A stretch of DNA of 35,333 bases, from assembly GCF_002860405.1 (NCBI RefSeq), contig NZ_NMWV01000024.1, positions 1 to 35,333 of the forward strand, read 5' to 3'. A model generated the notes under the pieces. It ran no database searches, was not told the origin of the DNA, and saw only the letters and a list, made by a program, of their open reading frames with translations. Below, one piece after another: positions 1 through 6,093 of the stretch. A program made the translations under genes and the position numbers. Source of the stretch: Bifidobacterium imperatoris. Its GTDB lineage: Bacteria; Actinomycetota; Actinomycetes; Actinomycetales; Bifidobacteriaceae. Every line of letters begins with the position of its first letter. The stretch's first letter is position 1.

Positions 1-315
1 CCGGCGGCCCCGGCTTCATACCCGACGACAAGCGAGAGGAGATCGAACACACGCTCGCGACCGTGAACCCGGCCGAGCTCGTCCGCCGCATCCACGACAT
101 CCAGGACCGGCTCGAAGCACTGGCGGCACCGCGCACCGCGCGGCTGGCCAGACGCATGGGCCCGGACATGGCATACTTGAACAAGACGCTCGCCCGGATC
201 GCGGGCGTCGAACCGGAAGACGACGAAACCCCACAAGCCGACGCGGACTAGGATTTCACGCTCACCACAGGTGAGGCACCACTCCGGATTACGCGCTCAT
301 TTTCAAATGAGGCAC
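1..315 (+). mobile_element. IS element, right end (truncated by window)
   Basis: Right terminus of an insertion sequence whose left terminus reappears at 34891. After the transposase stop (251), the outward-facing end carries TGAGGCA at 308-314 and 272-278, with TACGCGCTCA at 291-300 and CACGCTCA at 257-264. Read on the minus strand this is two tandem units of TGCCTCA-N7-TGAGCGYG, about 36 bp apart. The same unit occurs twice, 35 bp apart, at the left end of the other copy. The IS family is not certain. The integrase-core transposase and long multi-repeat ends suggest an ISNCY/IS1202-like element, which is an inference. The exact tip (about 314-318) is approximate. Confidence 0.75.
3..251 (+). 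CDS. IS transposase, C-terminal fragment
   Basis: An 82-residue open frame enters from the left edge and ends at TAG 249-251, just before the IS right-end repeats. It contains a helical segment (NPAELVRRIHDIQDRLEALA) and an acidic tail. No catalytic residue is visible here because the DDE core lies upstream of the window. Assignment rests on its position against the IS end and on the transposase N-terminus found beside the matching left end at 34995. The two fragments probably represent the two ends of the same protein family. The start codon is outside the window. Confidence 0.6.
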   Translation, partial: GGPGFIPDDKREEIEHTLATVNPAELVRRIHDIQDRLEALAAPRTARLARRMGPDMAYLNKTLARIAGVEPEDDETPQADAD

Positions 316-594
316 CTCGACGCTGGCCCATTGGTTCTGATGCCTGTTGCCCGAGACGTTGTTGCCCGTGATGGCGTCTGCAATGTCTTTGTCTTTTTTC
401 GTGGGCATCTCATTACGGCTCAGGAGGGGCAGGCCCAAGGCCTTCAGCGCAATGGCGGCAATCTGCTCTGCCTTATCGGAAATGTCTTCCCGTATGATTT
501 CCATCGGCAGGTTCTCATCTATGGGCAAGTCGAAGGGTTCATCCGTTATCTTGCGGAACCGTATCGGATTATCCGCGAGGCCTATGTACTTCAC
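289..594 (-). pseudogene. Hypothetical protein truncated by the IS
   Basis: Minus-strand frame starting at GTG (594-592) with an AGAAAGG-type Shine-Dalgarno 5-11 bases upstream. About 93 residues (start VKYIGLADNPIRF, read as Met) are encoded by non-IS DNA. The reading frame then crosses the IS tip near 315, and the last 8 residues (VPHLKMSA) are IS-derived. The protein is acidic and amphipathic with no domain I recognise. It is divergent from the plasmid-like operon beginning at 878, so it probably belonged to the integrated element, and its original 3' end was lost on IS insertion. The function is unknown. Confidence 0.5.
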
Positions 595-877
595 GTTTGC
601 CTTTCTTGGCCGGTCTTTCCGGTCTCACCATGTTAATATCTGCCACGGTGTCTTTTCGTCACCTACAGGCCCCTTATAGGCCCCGTTTTCACGGCCTCCG
701 CAAGCGGCTTTTTGGGGTTATGTTACGTGTTTGTAAAACTTATGTTACGAACATGTTAACTATTCCTTGTTTCGCAGAAACCCCCAGTCTACCGGGGTTT
801 TTGAAAAACGCGCTGTCCGATATTCCCACGGTGACACGTCGGAAAGGCCGATGTGAGTACATGAAAGGACATTCATT
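595..877. promoter_or_regulatory. Divergent intergenic region with repeats and hairpins
   Basis: No gene is seen in these 283 bases between the divergent frames at 594 (minus) and 878 (plus). TTATGTTACG occurs twice, at 718-727 and 740-749, 22 bp (two helical turns) apart. The second copy continues into the palindrome ATGTT-acg-AACAT (742-754). This looks like an operator, perhaps for the RHH protein encoded downstream. A GC hairpin followed by T5 lies at 693-713, and a second (AAACCCC/GGGGTTTTT) at 778-802 could terminate transcription. Promoter hexamers are not clear enough to assign. Confidence 0.45.
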
Positions 878-1267
878 ATGGATGGCAGGATTTCTCGGCT
901 CGTTCTTCCTACGGGCGCTTTTTTGATGCGCGTCGTTTGCCTTCAGGGCTATAAGGATACGGAGCCTCAGATGGAACGCGGGGCTGACGGCAAGCCCTCC
1001 AATACTCAGAAGCTTGTCGATGGCAAACCGGTTTACCCACTGCGCGGTGTGGTCGTGCAGATTCAGAATGATGCCGGGGCGTGGGTCGTGGCCGATGGCA
1101 TCAGCGTCAAGTCCCGTGTCGTCAGGGATTGGCCGCAATACATACCGCTCGCCCCGGCTGGGGAAAAGGTCATCGTAACACCATACGCCGCAGTGAGCGG
1201 CAAGTATGCCTCGGTGCGCTATAGCGTCATCGTGGACGACCTTGAACCGGTGCAAAGCGGTAAGTAA
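878..1267 (+). CDS. Hypothetical plasmid-type protein
   Basis: 129 residues. ATG 878 is preceded by GAAAGGA with suitable spacing. An in-frame ATG at 926 is an alternative. The middle and C-terminal parts are beta-strand rich (VYPLRGVVVQIQN, EKVIVTPYAAVSGK, VRYSVIVDDLEPV), suggesting a compact beta domain. I do not recognise a family. It is the first gene of a plus-strand cassette leading to rep at 2793, so a role in plasmid maintenance or copy control is possible but not shown. Confidence 0.65.
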   Translation: MDGRISRLVLPTGAFLMRVVCLQGYKDTEPQMERGADGKPSNTQKLVDGKPVYPLRGVVVQIQNDAGAWVVADGISVKSRVVRDWPQYIPLAPAGEKVIVTPYAAVSGKYASVRYSVIVDDLEPVQSGK

Positions 1268-1323
1268 TCGGACTGGTACGACTGGCGGGGCTTCGGCCCC
1301 GCCCCTCGTAAGGAGGTGTTTTT

Positions 1324-1692
1324 ATGGCTATTCCCAGCGGTGTTGTGCCTCTCGCTGAGGCATTGCAAGGAACGGACATGAGCTTGTCCGAGTACGTGGG
1401 GCTTTGGCACCATTTCGGCAATAAACCCATTGCGGTAGAAGGGCAATGGGGGTTTATCGGAATGATGACCCTTGACACTGCCATTGCCGAGGGCGTGCTG
1501 TTTGAACCGCTCGCGGTCGCATTCAACGCGGGATTGATGCGCAAGGGCATAACCGACATGCGGCATATGCAATCGCAGATGCTGCGCGATGGCGAAACAC
1601 ACGACACGCTTGCTGAGCAGATGGAGCGTGAATGGCGGCGCGAGAAACGCGAGGAAGCCCAGGAGCTTCGATGGGAGGCTTCGCATGATTGA
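1324..1692 (+). CDS. Hypothetical plasmid-type protein
   Basis: 122 residues starting at ATG 1324 after a near-perfect Shine-Dalgarno (AAGGAGGTG, 1310-1318). It is mostly helical, with a strongly charged C-terminal helix (MEREWRREKREEAQELRWE) that looks like a coiled coil. It overlaps the following membrane-protein frame by 8 bases, so the two are probably translationally coupled. The family is not recognised. Position in the cassette upstream of rep suggests a function tied to the integrated element. Confidence 0.7.
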   Translation: MAIPSGVVPLAEALQGTDMSLSEYVGLWHHFGNKPIAVEGQWGFIGMMTLDTAIAEGVLFEPLAVAFNAGLMRKGITDMRHMQSQMLRDGETHDTLAEQMEREWRREKREEAQELRWEASHD

Positions 1693-2104
1693 GCTTCTTG
1701 CGTCTTTTTCCCTCGGCTTTTTGCTGGGGCTGATAACGGCGGCGGTGTTGTTCGTCGCGTTGGTTTGGATTGACGGAAAGGACTTTCATCATGGACGGAA
1801 AGAAGCGGCCCGTGAAAGCGTGGCTGGAGCCGGGAACATACTCAGCGCTCAGGATGTGGGCTGCGGCGATACCGGGCATGACCATCTCAAAACTGGTGGG
1901 GGTGGCGGTGCGCCGGGAACTGGCACGGCTACAGGCTCAGCAGAACCCCCTCGACGTGACGAACCCCGACCGGCTGGAGTCGATAGACGAGACGGAGATA
2001 GACCCGCGCGTGGCGAGCGTATCGAGGTCTCTAAGGGCGGCTACGAGCGATGGCGGCGCGAACGGGCTGAGGCGGGGACTGCGCAAGGTTCGGAGGCGGG
2101 CTGA
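1685..2104 (+). CDS. Small membrane protein, long out-of-frame overlap
   Basis: ATG 1685 overlaps the previous stop, with GGGAGGC just upstream. Residues 2-29 form one hydrophobic segment (LLASFSLGFLLGLITAAVLF is its core). The next 110 residues are Gly/Arg/Asp rich and of low complexity. From 1791 onward this frame overlaps the RHH gene in a different frame for 314 bases. The N-terminal membrane anchor looks genuine. The long tail may simply be the shadow of the RHH gene, because no earlier in-frame stop exists. The function is unknown. Confidence 0.45.
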   Translation: MIELLASFSLGFLLGLITAAVLFVALVWIDGKDFHHGRKEAARESVAGAGNILSAQDVGCGDTGHDHLKTGGGGGAPGTGTATGSAEPPRRDEPRPAGVDRRDGDRPARGERIEVSKGGYERWRRERAEAGTAQGSEAG

Positions 2105-2117
2105 TGACGGCGCATGA
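1791..2117 (+). CDS. Ribbon-helix-helix (CopG-like) DNA-binding protein
   Basis: 108 residues from ATG 1791, with GGAAAGGA at 1775-1782. The N-terminal 45 residues fit the RHH pattern: a basic beta strand (RPVKAWLEP), helix A (TYSALRMWAAAI), a turn (PGMT) and helix B (ISKLVGVAVRRELARLQ). Such proteins act as plasmid copy-number repressors, relaxase accessories or antitoxins. Here it precedes rep in the same cassette, so copy or transcription control is the likeliest role. The C-terminal 60 residues are charged and probably disordered. It overlaps the 1685 frame extensively. Confidence 0.6.
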   Translation: MDGKKRPVKAWLEPGTYSALRMWAAAIPGMTISKLVGVAVRRELARLQAQQNPLDVTNPDRLESIDETEIDPRVASVSRSLRAATSDGGANGLRRGLRKVRRRADDGA

Positions 2118-2301
2118 CGTACTGGAATGGTTGACCACTACGCGCGTGCCGGTATGGGTTGCTGTCCTTGCTCTTGTTATTGGGCTTTTCGCCCGCGAAC
2201 TGGCCGAGGCTTGGAACCGCGACCGCGAACGGGAGCGGGCCTATAAGGCCTATTGGGACGAGAGGGGGGGTGAGAACAATGATGAGGATTATCGACGGTG
2301 A
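2104..2301 (+). CDS. Small single-pass membrane protein
   Basis: 65 residues. ATG 2104 has GGAGG at about 2093-2097 and overlaps the end of the RHH gene. One transmembrane helix (residues about 16-31, VPVWVAVLALVIGLFA) is followed by a highly charged C-terminal stretch (NRDRERERAYKAYWDERGG). No family is recognised. A small membrane protein between RHH and excisionase-like genes is common in plasmid cassettes, but its role is unknown. Confidence 0.6.
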   Translation: MTAHDVLEWLTTTRVPVWVAVLALVIGLFARELAEAWNRDRERERAYKAYWDERGGENNDEDYRR

Positions 2302-2470
2302 CGTCTATGTCAGTCAATCCGATGTAGCGGTGTTGGGTGAGGTCTCGGACACACAGATTATGCGGCTGACGGCGCAGGGCGCTTTCCGTGATTCCATCCA
2401 GCGACTGAACGGGCGGTATTGGTACCGGCTCACCGACATGCTGTCGTGGCGTAGGTCTCGGCAGAAGTGA
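2279..2470 (+). CDS. Excisionase-like winged-helix protein
   Basis: 63 residues, with two consecutive ATG codons (2279, 2282) after GAGGGGGGTGAG. The sequence runs from a strand (VYVSQSDVAVL) to a recognition helix (DTQIMRLTAQGAF) and a wing (SIQRLNGRYWYRLTDMLSW), the layout of AlpA/Xis MerR-like excisionases. It overlaps the previous gene by 23 bases and ends just before a palindrome at 2471-2488. With the integrase at 4322-5731 it could form the Int/Xis pair of this element. The role is inferred from fold pattern and context. Confidence 0.55.
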   Translation: MMRIIDGDVYVSQSDVAVLGEVSDTQIMRLTAQGAFRDSIQRLNGRYWYRLTDMLSWRRSRQK

Positions 2471-2488
2471 TGTCCACAAATGTGGACA
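2471..2488. promoter_or_regulatory. Perfect palindrome (candidate operator)
   Basis: TGTCCACA-AA-TGTGGACA immediately follows the stop of the excisionase-like gene and begins the long leader of rep. A protein-binding operator is plausible. It lacks a T-run, so it is not an obvious terminator. Confidence 0.4.
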
Positions 2489-2491
2489 CTG

Positions 2492-2591
2492 GGGGGAAGT
2501 TCCCCCGTGGCCCCCGCGTCAGCGGGGGTCAAGCCCCCGTAGGGGGCGCAGACGCGACGGGCGGCTTTGCCGCCCGGGCGCGCAACATTAC
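2492..2591. other. GC-hairpin cluster, candidate double-strand origin
   Basis: In about 100 bases there are an inverted iteron core (GGGGGAAGTTCCCCC, 2492-2506) and three consecutive GC hairpins: CCCCCGC/GCGGGGG, GCCCCC/GGGGGC and GGGCGGC/GCCGCCC. Beside the last hairpin is AACATTAC (2584-2591), which loosely resembles the TAATATTAC nick site of CRESS replicons. Origins of rolling-circle replicons commonly combine such hairpins with Rep-binding iterons just upstream of rep. The nick-site assignment is speculative. Confidence 0.35.
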
Positions 2592-2593
2592 GG

Positions 2594-2777
2594 GGGAACT
2601 TCCCTACAAAATGGTGAAAACCGTTGGAATTATTGGCCTCGCGGGGCTTTTTAACTTCGCTACAAAATGCAGGGAACTTCCCTACAAAAAAATTATGTAT
2701 GGAAATGCACCGTGTGCTTGGTCTGGATGAATATGTTTCTCCGGCATTTCGAGCATGGCGGGAACTTCCCTACAAAA
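2594..2777 (+). repeat. Iterons upstream of rep
   Basis: The 18-bp repeat GGGAACTTCCCTACAAAA occurs exactly at 2594-2611, 2672-2689 and 2760-2777. A degenerate copy (AACTTCGCTACAAAA) lies at 2653-2667. The first half is itself a palindrome (GGGAA-C-TTCCC), and a reverse-oriented core is at 2494-2504. Repeats of this kind next to a replication initiator are the expected Rep-binding sites for origin recognition and/or autoregulation. The last copy lies immediately upstream of the rep Shine-Dalgarno, so bound Rep would block its own expression. Confidence 0.75.
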
Positions 2778-2792
2778 ACGGAGGTGCTTGGA

Positions 2793-4082
2793 ATGGCTTT
2801 GTCTTTCGTGCGTGAAATCCGCTACCCGTCGAAGCAGAAGATTTCGCAGTTGAATCACGACATGAATGCCTCGGCATGGTTCATCACCATTCCATCGAAA
2901 TACGTCCATGGGGATGTTCGTATCATCACAAAGGTGTTGGAGGGGCATCCGTCGTGGGTATGGATAGGTCAGAAAGAAGAAGGGGATGGCTCCACTGTTT
3001 GGAATCCGGAAACGGGGAAATGGGAAAAAGGGCCTCGGCCTAAAGCCCTCGATGGCACTTGGTTATACGGGGATGGCGGCAAGTATAATGGCATGAGGCA
3101 TTATTGCTTTTTCGTCGCTACCCCTCAGATGCGCGGCGGGACTTTTGCGAAATCTTTTCCAGACCAAACGGACATTGAAGTGGCGCGTCGTCCTGAGGCG
3201 GCACAGCTGTACGTATCGAAAATGGAGACGCGAATAGAAGGCCCTTGGCAGTCTCCCGGCTTTGAGTTTCCCAAGCAAGGCAAGCGAACGGATTTGGCTA
3301 CCCGCGATGACGCGGTGAAAAGGGTTCTCGCGGGCGCTGACCCGGACGAATTGATGAGGAAAGACCCGAAGTTGTTGGCCTTTGCAAAACATTTGGATAG
3401 GGCCTATGAGATTTGGATGAAGGAGAGGGGAAAAGGTATGCGTGATGTGCATTGCCTGTACGTGTACGGTGAAACCGGCGTAGGAAAATCTTTGTGGGCT
3501 TGGCTCTATGGTAAGCGGCATGATAGGGACGTATACAGGTTGACGGATTACGTACATCCTTGGGATGCGTACCGGGGTGAGTCCGTGGTCATCGTCGAGG
3601 ATTTCGACGGCAGGATGAGGCTCGATGATGTGTTGCGTTGGACCGACCGTTACCCTGTGGAGCTGACGGCCCGTTACGCGAATAAGCATGCGTTGTATGA
3701 CACGGTGATATTCACGTCTAATAAGCCTATGAGCGGCTGGTATGGATACGACGAGTTTGAGCCGAAACAGGGGCCGATAAACCGACGCATTAGTACGGTG
3801 TGTGCGTCGCTCGGCTCGGACGGGGACACGATTAGCTTCCGTCATGTCGCAGGCCCTGAATGGATTGAGAAGCTCGCGGATGAATCGTTGCGGGCAATGA
3901 TAAGCGAGTCCACCGGCGTGGCTCCCTCGGACGCTGACAGTCACGGGCACATTGAGAAGCCTGAAGCGGCTCCGGTCGAGAAGCCTCAGCCGGTGGCGGA
4001 TGATGAAGCGTGTCCCGTAGACATGTCCAGTCCAACGGCGTTGCCGTTCGTGGTCGGGGCTGATGGTATCCCGATTGATTGA
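2793..4082 (+). CDS. rep: CRESS-type Rep (HUH endonuclease/SF3 helicase)
   Basis: 429 residues. ATG 2793 follows CGGAGG (2779-2784). An upstream in-frame ATG at 2667 is rejected because it would read through two iterons. N-terminal endonuclease: motif 1 WFITIP (29-34), motif 2 region RHYCFF (102-107) and motif 3 YVSK (140-143), with Tyr140 the likely nicking tyrosine. C-terminal SF3 helicase: Walker A GETGVGKS (226-233), Walker B VVIVEDFDG (265-273) and motif C IFTSNKP (306-312). This architecture matches Reps of bifidobacterial plasmid p4M and eukaryotic CRESS-DNA viruses (established relationship). It should nick an origin and drive rolling-circle replication. The 60-residue Pro/Glu-rich tail is probably disordered. 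Confidence 0.88.
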   Translation: MALSFVREIRYPSKQKISQLNHDMNASAWFITIPSKYVHGDVRIITKVLEGHPSWVWIGQKEEGDGSTVWNPETGKWEKGPRPKALDGTWLYGDGGKYNGMRHYCFFVATPQMRGGTFAKSFPDQTDIEVARRPEAAQLYVSKMETRIEGPWQSPGFEFPKQGKRTDLATRDDAVKRVLAGADPDELMRKDPKLLAFAKHLDRAYEIWMKERGKGMRDVHCLYVYGETGVGKSLWAWLYGKRHDRDVYRLTDYVHPWDAYRGESVVIVEDFDGRMRLDDVLRWTDRYPVELTARYANKHALYDTVIFTSNKPMSGWYGYDEFEPKQGPINRRISTVCASLGSDGDTISFRHVAGPEWIEKLADESLRAMISESTGVAPSDADSHGHIEKPEAAPVEKPQPVADDEACPVDMSSPTALPFVVGADGIPID

Positions 4083-4321
4083 CCCCGTAGGGGCGTGGTA
4101 CGGGGCCGTAGCGGTACGTCGTGCTGGTAGTGACGCATAAGCACGGGGCGGCGGTGCGCGGACGATGTGCCGCAAGCCGAACGGTGCCCCCGCCGTGGAG
4201 CCGTGCTTTGCCGGTGGAACGGCGGGGAACGTGCCGGGCGGCGGCGGTGCGTCCGCATGTGCCGACGATGCTCGTGCGTTGCGTTGCGTTGTGCGTCGCG
4301 TACCGCGCTCGTACCACGCTG
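4083..4321. other. GC-rich noncoding segment between convergent rep and int
   Basis: No convincing gene is seen. Directly after the rep stop is CCCC-gta-GGGG (4083-4093), then many short GC inverted repeats and a GCGTTGCGTTGCGTT stretch near 4277-4291. It could hold the terminators of the convergent genes or a single-strand origin. Nothing proves either. Confidence 0.3.
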
Positions 4322-5731
4322 TTAGTTGTAGTCGGGTTCCTCCTCGATGGCCTGTAGCTGTCCGGCTGTGAGGTAGCTTTCCTCCGGCTCCTTCGGGGCT
4401 AGCTCGCTGTCGATTAGCTCGATGGCCTCCCGGCGCTTCTTTTCCGTCGTGTGCGTATACCGCGCGGTCACGTCGGCTTCCTTCTTATGCCCGAGTATGT
4501 CTTTTCGCACGGCCCAATCCACCGAGTGCATTTCCATGATGGATTCGGCTACATGCCTGTTGTCGTGTTGCCTCCATCTCCACGGCCCGTACCATGCGCC
4601 GCTCCATTGCTTCTTCGTCATTTCTTTTTCATTCGGCCATTGACGCGGCTTGCCCGTCTTTTTGCTCCGGGCCGTATCGTCTCGCACGGCCCAGTTGTGA
4701 TAGGCCAGAAGCAGCTCCTGCCATATGCTTGTAAGATACGACGGTTTGAAATGCGTCCCCCTGCCGGTGTGGAAAACCCAATCTGTAGGCTTCCCCCGCT
4801 CATTGTCTCGCTTGGCTTTTAGCACATCGGCTATCGTGCTCGACATGGGTAGGAGCCGTGATGCGGATTCGGTCTTACCTCCGGACGTCTTGATTATCGC
4901 TTTCCCCTTCACCTCGATAATGGTGCGTTCGGCAACGCTCACGCGCCGGTGGTCGAAATCAATGTCTCTCCATTGTAGGCCCAGCACTTCCTCGCGGCGC
5001 AGGCCCATACCCATTTCCATGAGGTATAGCGCATAGAACCGGTGGAACCGGTTCGTTTGCTTCTCCCCTGTGATGGGGTCGGTGACGGTCGGCTCGGCTA
5101 ACCATAGGAGTAGGCCCGGCGCATTGCTAATCCAGTCCTCAGTGTGCTTCGTTTGTGCCTTGCGCACCTTCGGCGCGGTGGGAATGTGCAGGTACCGCGT
5201 AGGGTCGTCTGTCGCTTGTATCCATCCCTCGCGGACGGCTAAGTAGTATATGCCCTTCAGCACTTTAGCCGACTCGGGTATCGCATCCACGACGGCTTGT
5301 AGTTCGGCGGTGCTGTATGAGCCGATGCTTTTGTCGGGTAGCTTCTTGCCCACGGATGCTATCTGCTGCTCATAGGTGTAGCGCGTGTTGTCATTGATGT
5401 TCCGCTTCTTCTTGTCCTCCCAGAAAAGCGCTATGGCATCGCTGAGCCTGTGCGTGCGTGGTGTACCGGTCTTGCCGGTGGCAAGCTTGCGACGAAGATT
5501 CTTTTTCATCGCATCCACGGCCATCGACTTGGCCAGCTCATGGACGGCCGGGTTCTCCTCTTCGGGCACGTCCGGCATGGGGGCGCTCCCCGTTACTTGT
5601 CGCCAGTCCCCCGAGGCTGTGCGGTAACAGGTGTAGGCCCGGTACTTCTTTGTGCCGTGCGTGTTGACCACCGTGATGCTTGGTGCTAGCGTAGCGTGGC
5701 CCCGCGAGGCCGTTAGGCTGGTGTCTTTCAT
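4322..5731 (-). CDS. int: Tyrosine recombinase (integrase)
   Basis: 469 residues if started at ATG 5731. The frame is open back to 5899, but that extension would translate a terminator-like hairpin. Neither start has a strong ribosome site. The core-binding region is followed by catalytic boxes: box I GLRREEVLGLQW (Arg), box II QHDNRHVAESI (His-x-x-Arg with Asn replacing the usual Leu), then LGHKKEADVTARYTH with the third His/Lys-type position and the nucleophilic Tyr. It is longer than typical 370-400-residue phage integrases. It is convergent with rep and sits at the right boundary beside cfa, as expected for the enzyme that inserted this element. Confidence 0.85.
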   Translation of the reverse strand: MKDTSLTASRGHATLAPSITVVNTHGTKKYRAYTCYRTASGDWRQVTGSAPMPDVPEEENPAVHELAKSMAVDAMKKNLRRKLATGKTGTPRTHRLSDAIALFWEDKKKRNINDNTRYTYEQQIASVGKKLPDKSIGSYSTAELQAVVDAIPESAKVLKGIYYLAVREGWIQATDDPTRYLHIPTAPKVRKAQTKHTEDWISNAPGLLLWLAEPTVTDPITGEKQTNRFHRFYALYLMEMGMGLRREEVLGLQWRDIDFDHRRVSVAERTIIEVKGKAIIKTSGGKTESASRLLPMSSTIADVLKAKRDNERGKPTDWVFHTGRGTHFKPSYLTSIWQELLLAYHNWAVRDDTARSKKTGKPRQWPNEKEMTKKQWSGAWYGPWRWRQHDNRHVAESIMEMHSVDWAVRKDILGHKKEADVTARYTHTTEKKRREAIELIDSELAPKEPEESYLTAGQLQAIEEEPDYN

Positions 5732-5761
5732 GCTTCCATGATAAAGCGTCGGGTAAAAAGA

Positions 5762-5783
5762 AAAACCCCGATTTCGGGGTTTT
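5762..5783. terminator. Terminator-like hairpin upstream of integrase
   Basis: AAAACCCCG-ATTT-CGGGGTTTT forms a 9-bp stem. On the minus strand it is followed by TTTCTTTTT, a good rho-independent signal placed about 30 bases before the chosen integrase start. It may be an attenuator for int, or a host-gene terminator that served as the attachment region. Neither is proven. Confidence 0.5.
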
Positions 5784-6093
5784 GTCAGGCTCAAAAACGT
5801 TGGAATTTCGCGGTTTCTTATGTCTCCCTCAAAATCATGCGATAGACCATAGGTGCTCTCCTTTTTGAGCTCGTACCTGTTTGGAAGCCATTCGTTCATT
5901 GAATGACCTAACGGTTCCTCAGTCTAGCGCCGTCTGTGAGCGTTAACCTGAAAACACGCTGAGAACGTTCTTTACAATCAGACATTTCTCTGAACGATGA
6001 GATTCACGTAACGGTCCGATTTACACAAAAGAAGACTAGGATATCGTCGCGGTTGGGATTGTGTTCGCCTATGTGGAAATCGAGGTGGAGTAT
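5784..6093. other. Intergenic region between int and cfa
   Basis: 310 bases between divergent int and cfa, probably containing both promoters and the right attachment site of the integrated element. I see no gene and no repeat matching the left side. AT content rises from about 5880 to 6040. No hexamer pair has both good sequence and spacing. Confidence 0.3.

Larger units (their letters stand above)
316..5800. mobile_element. Integrated CRESS-Rep plasmid-like element
   Basis: A block of plasmid-type genes with a tyrosine integrase at the right end (4322-5731, minus) and a CRESS-type replication protein (2793-4082) preceded by iterons. Between them and the left IS are small hypothetical, ribbon-helix-helix, membrane and excisionase-like genes, all on the plus strand and tightly packed. 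To the right is the chromosomal cfa gene. The left boundary is destroyed or hidden by the IS. I could not find a matching attachment repeat, so the right limit (about 5800) is approximate. Rep proteins of this class are known from bifidobacterial plasmid p4M. Integrated forms carrying an integrase are an inference from this gene content. Confidence 0.7.

Noticed and set aside
2667..2792. Upstream ATG extension of Rep (42 residues)
   Set aside because: It would translate two iterons and lacks a ribosome site. ATG 2793 has CGGAGG.
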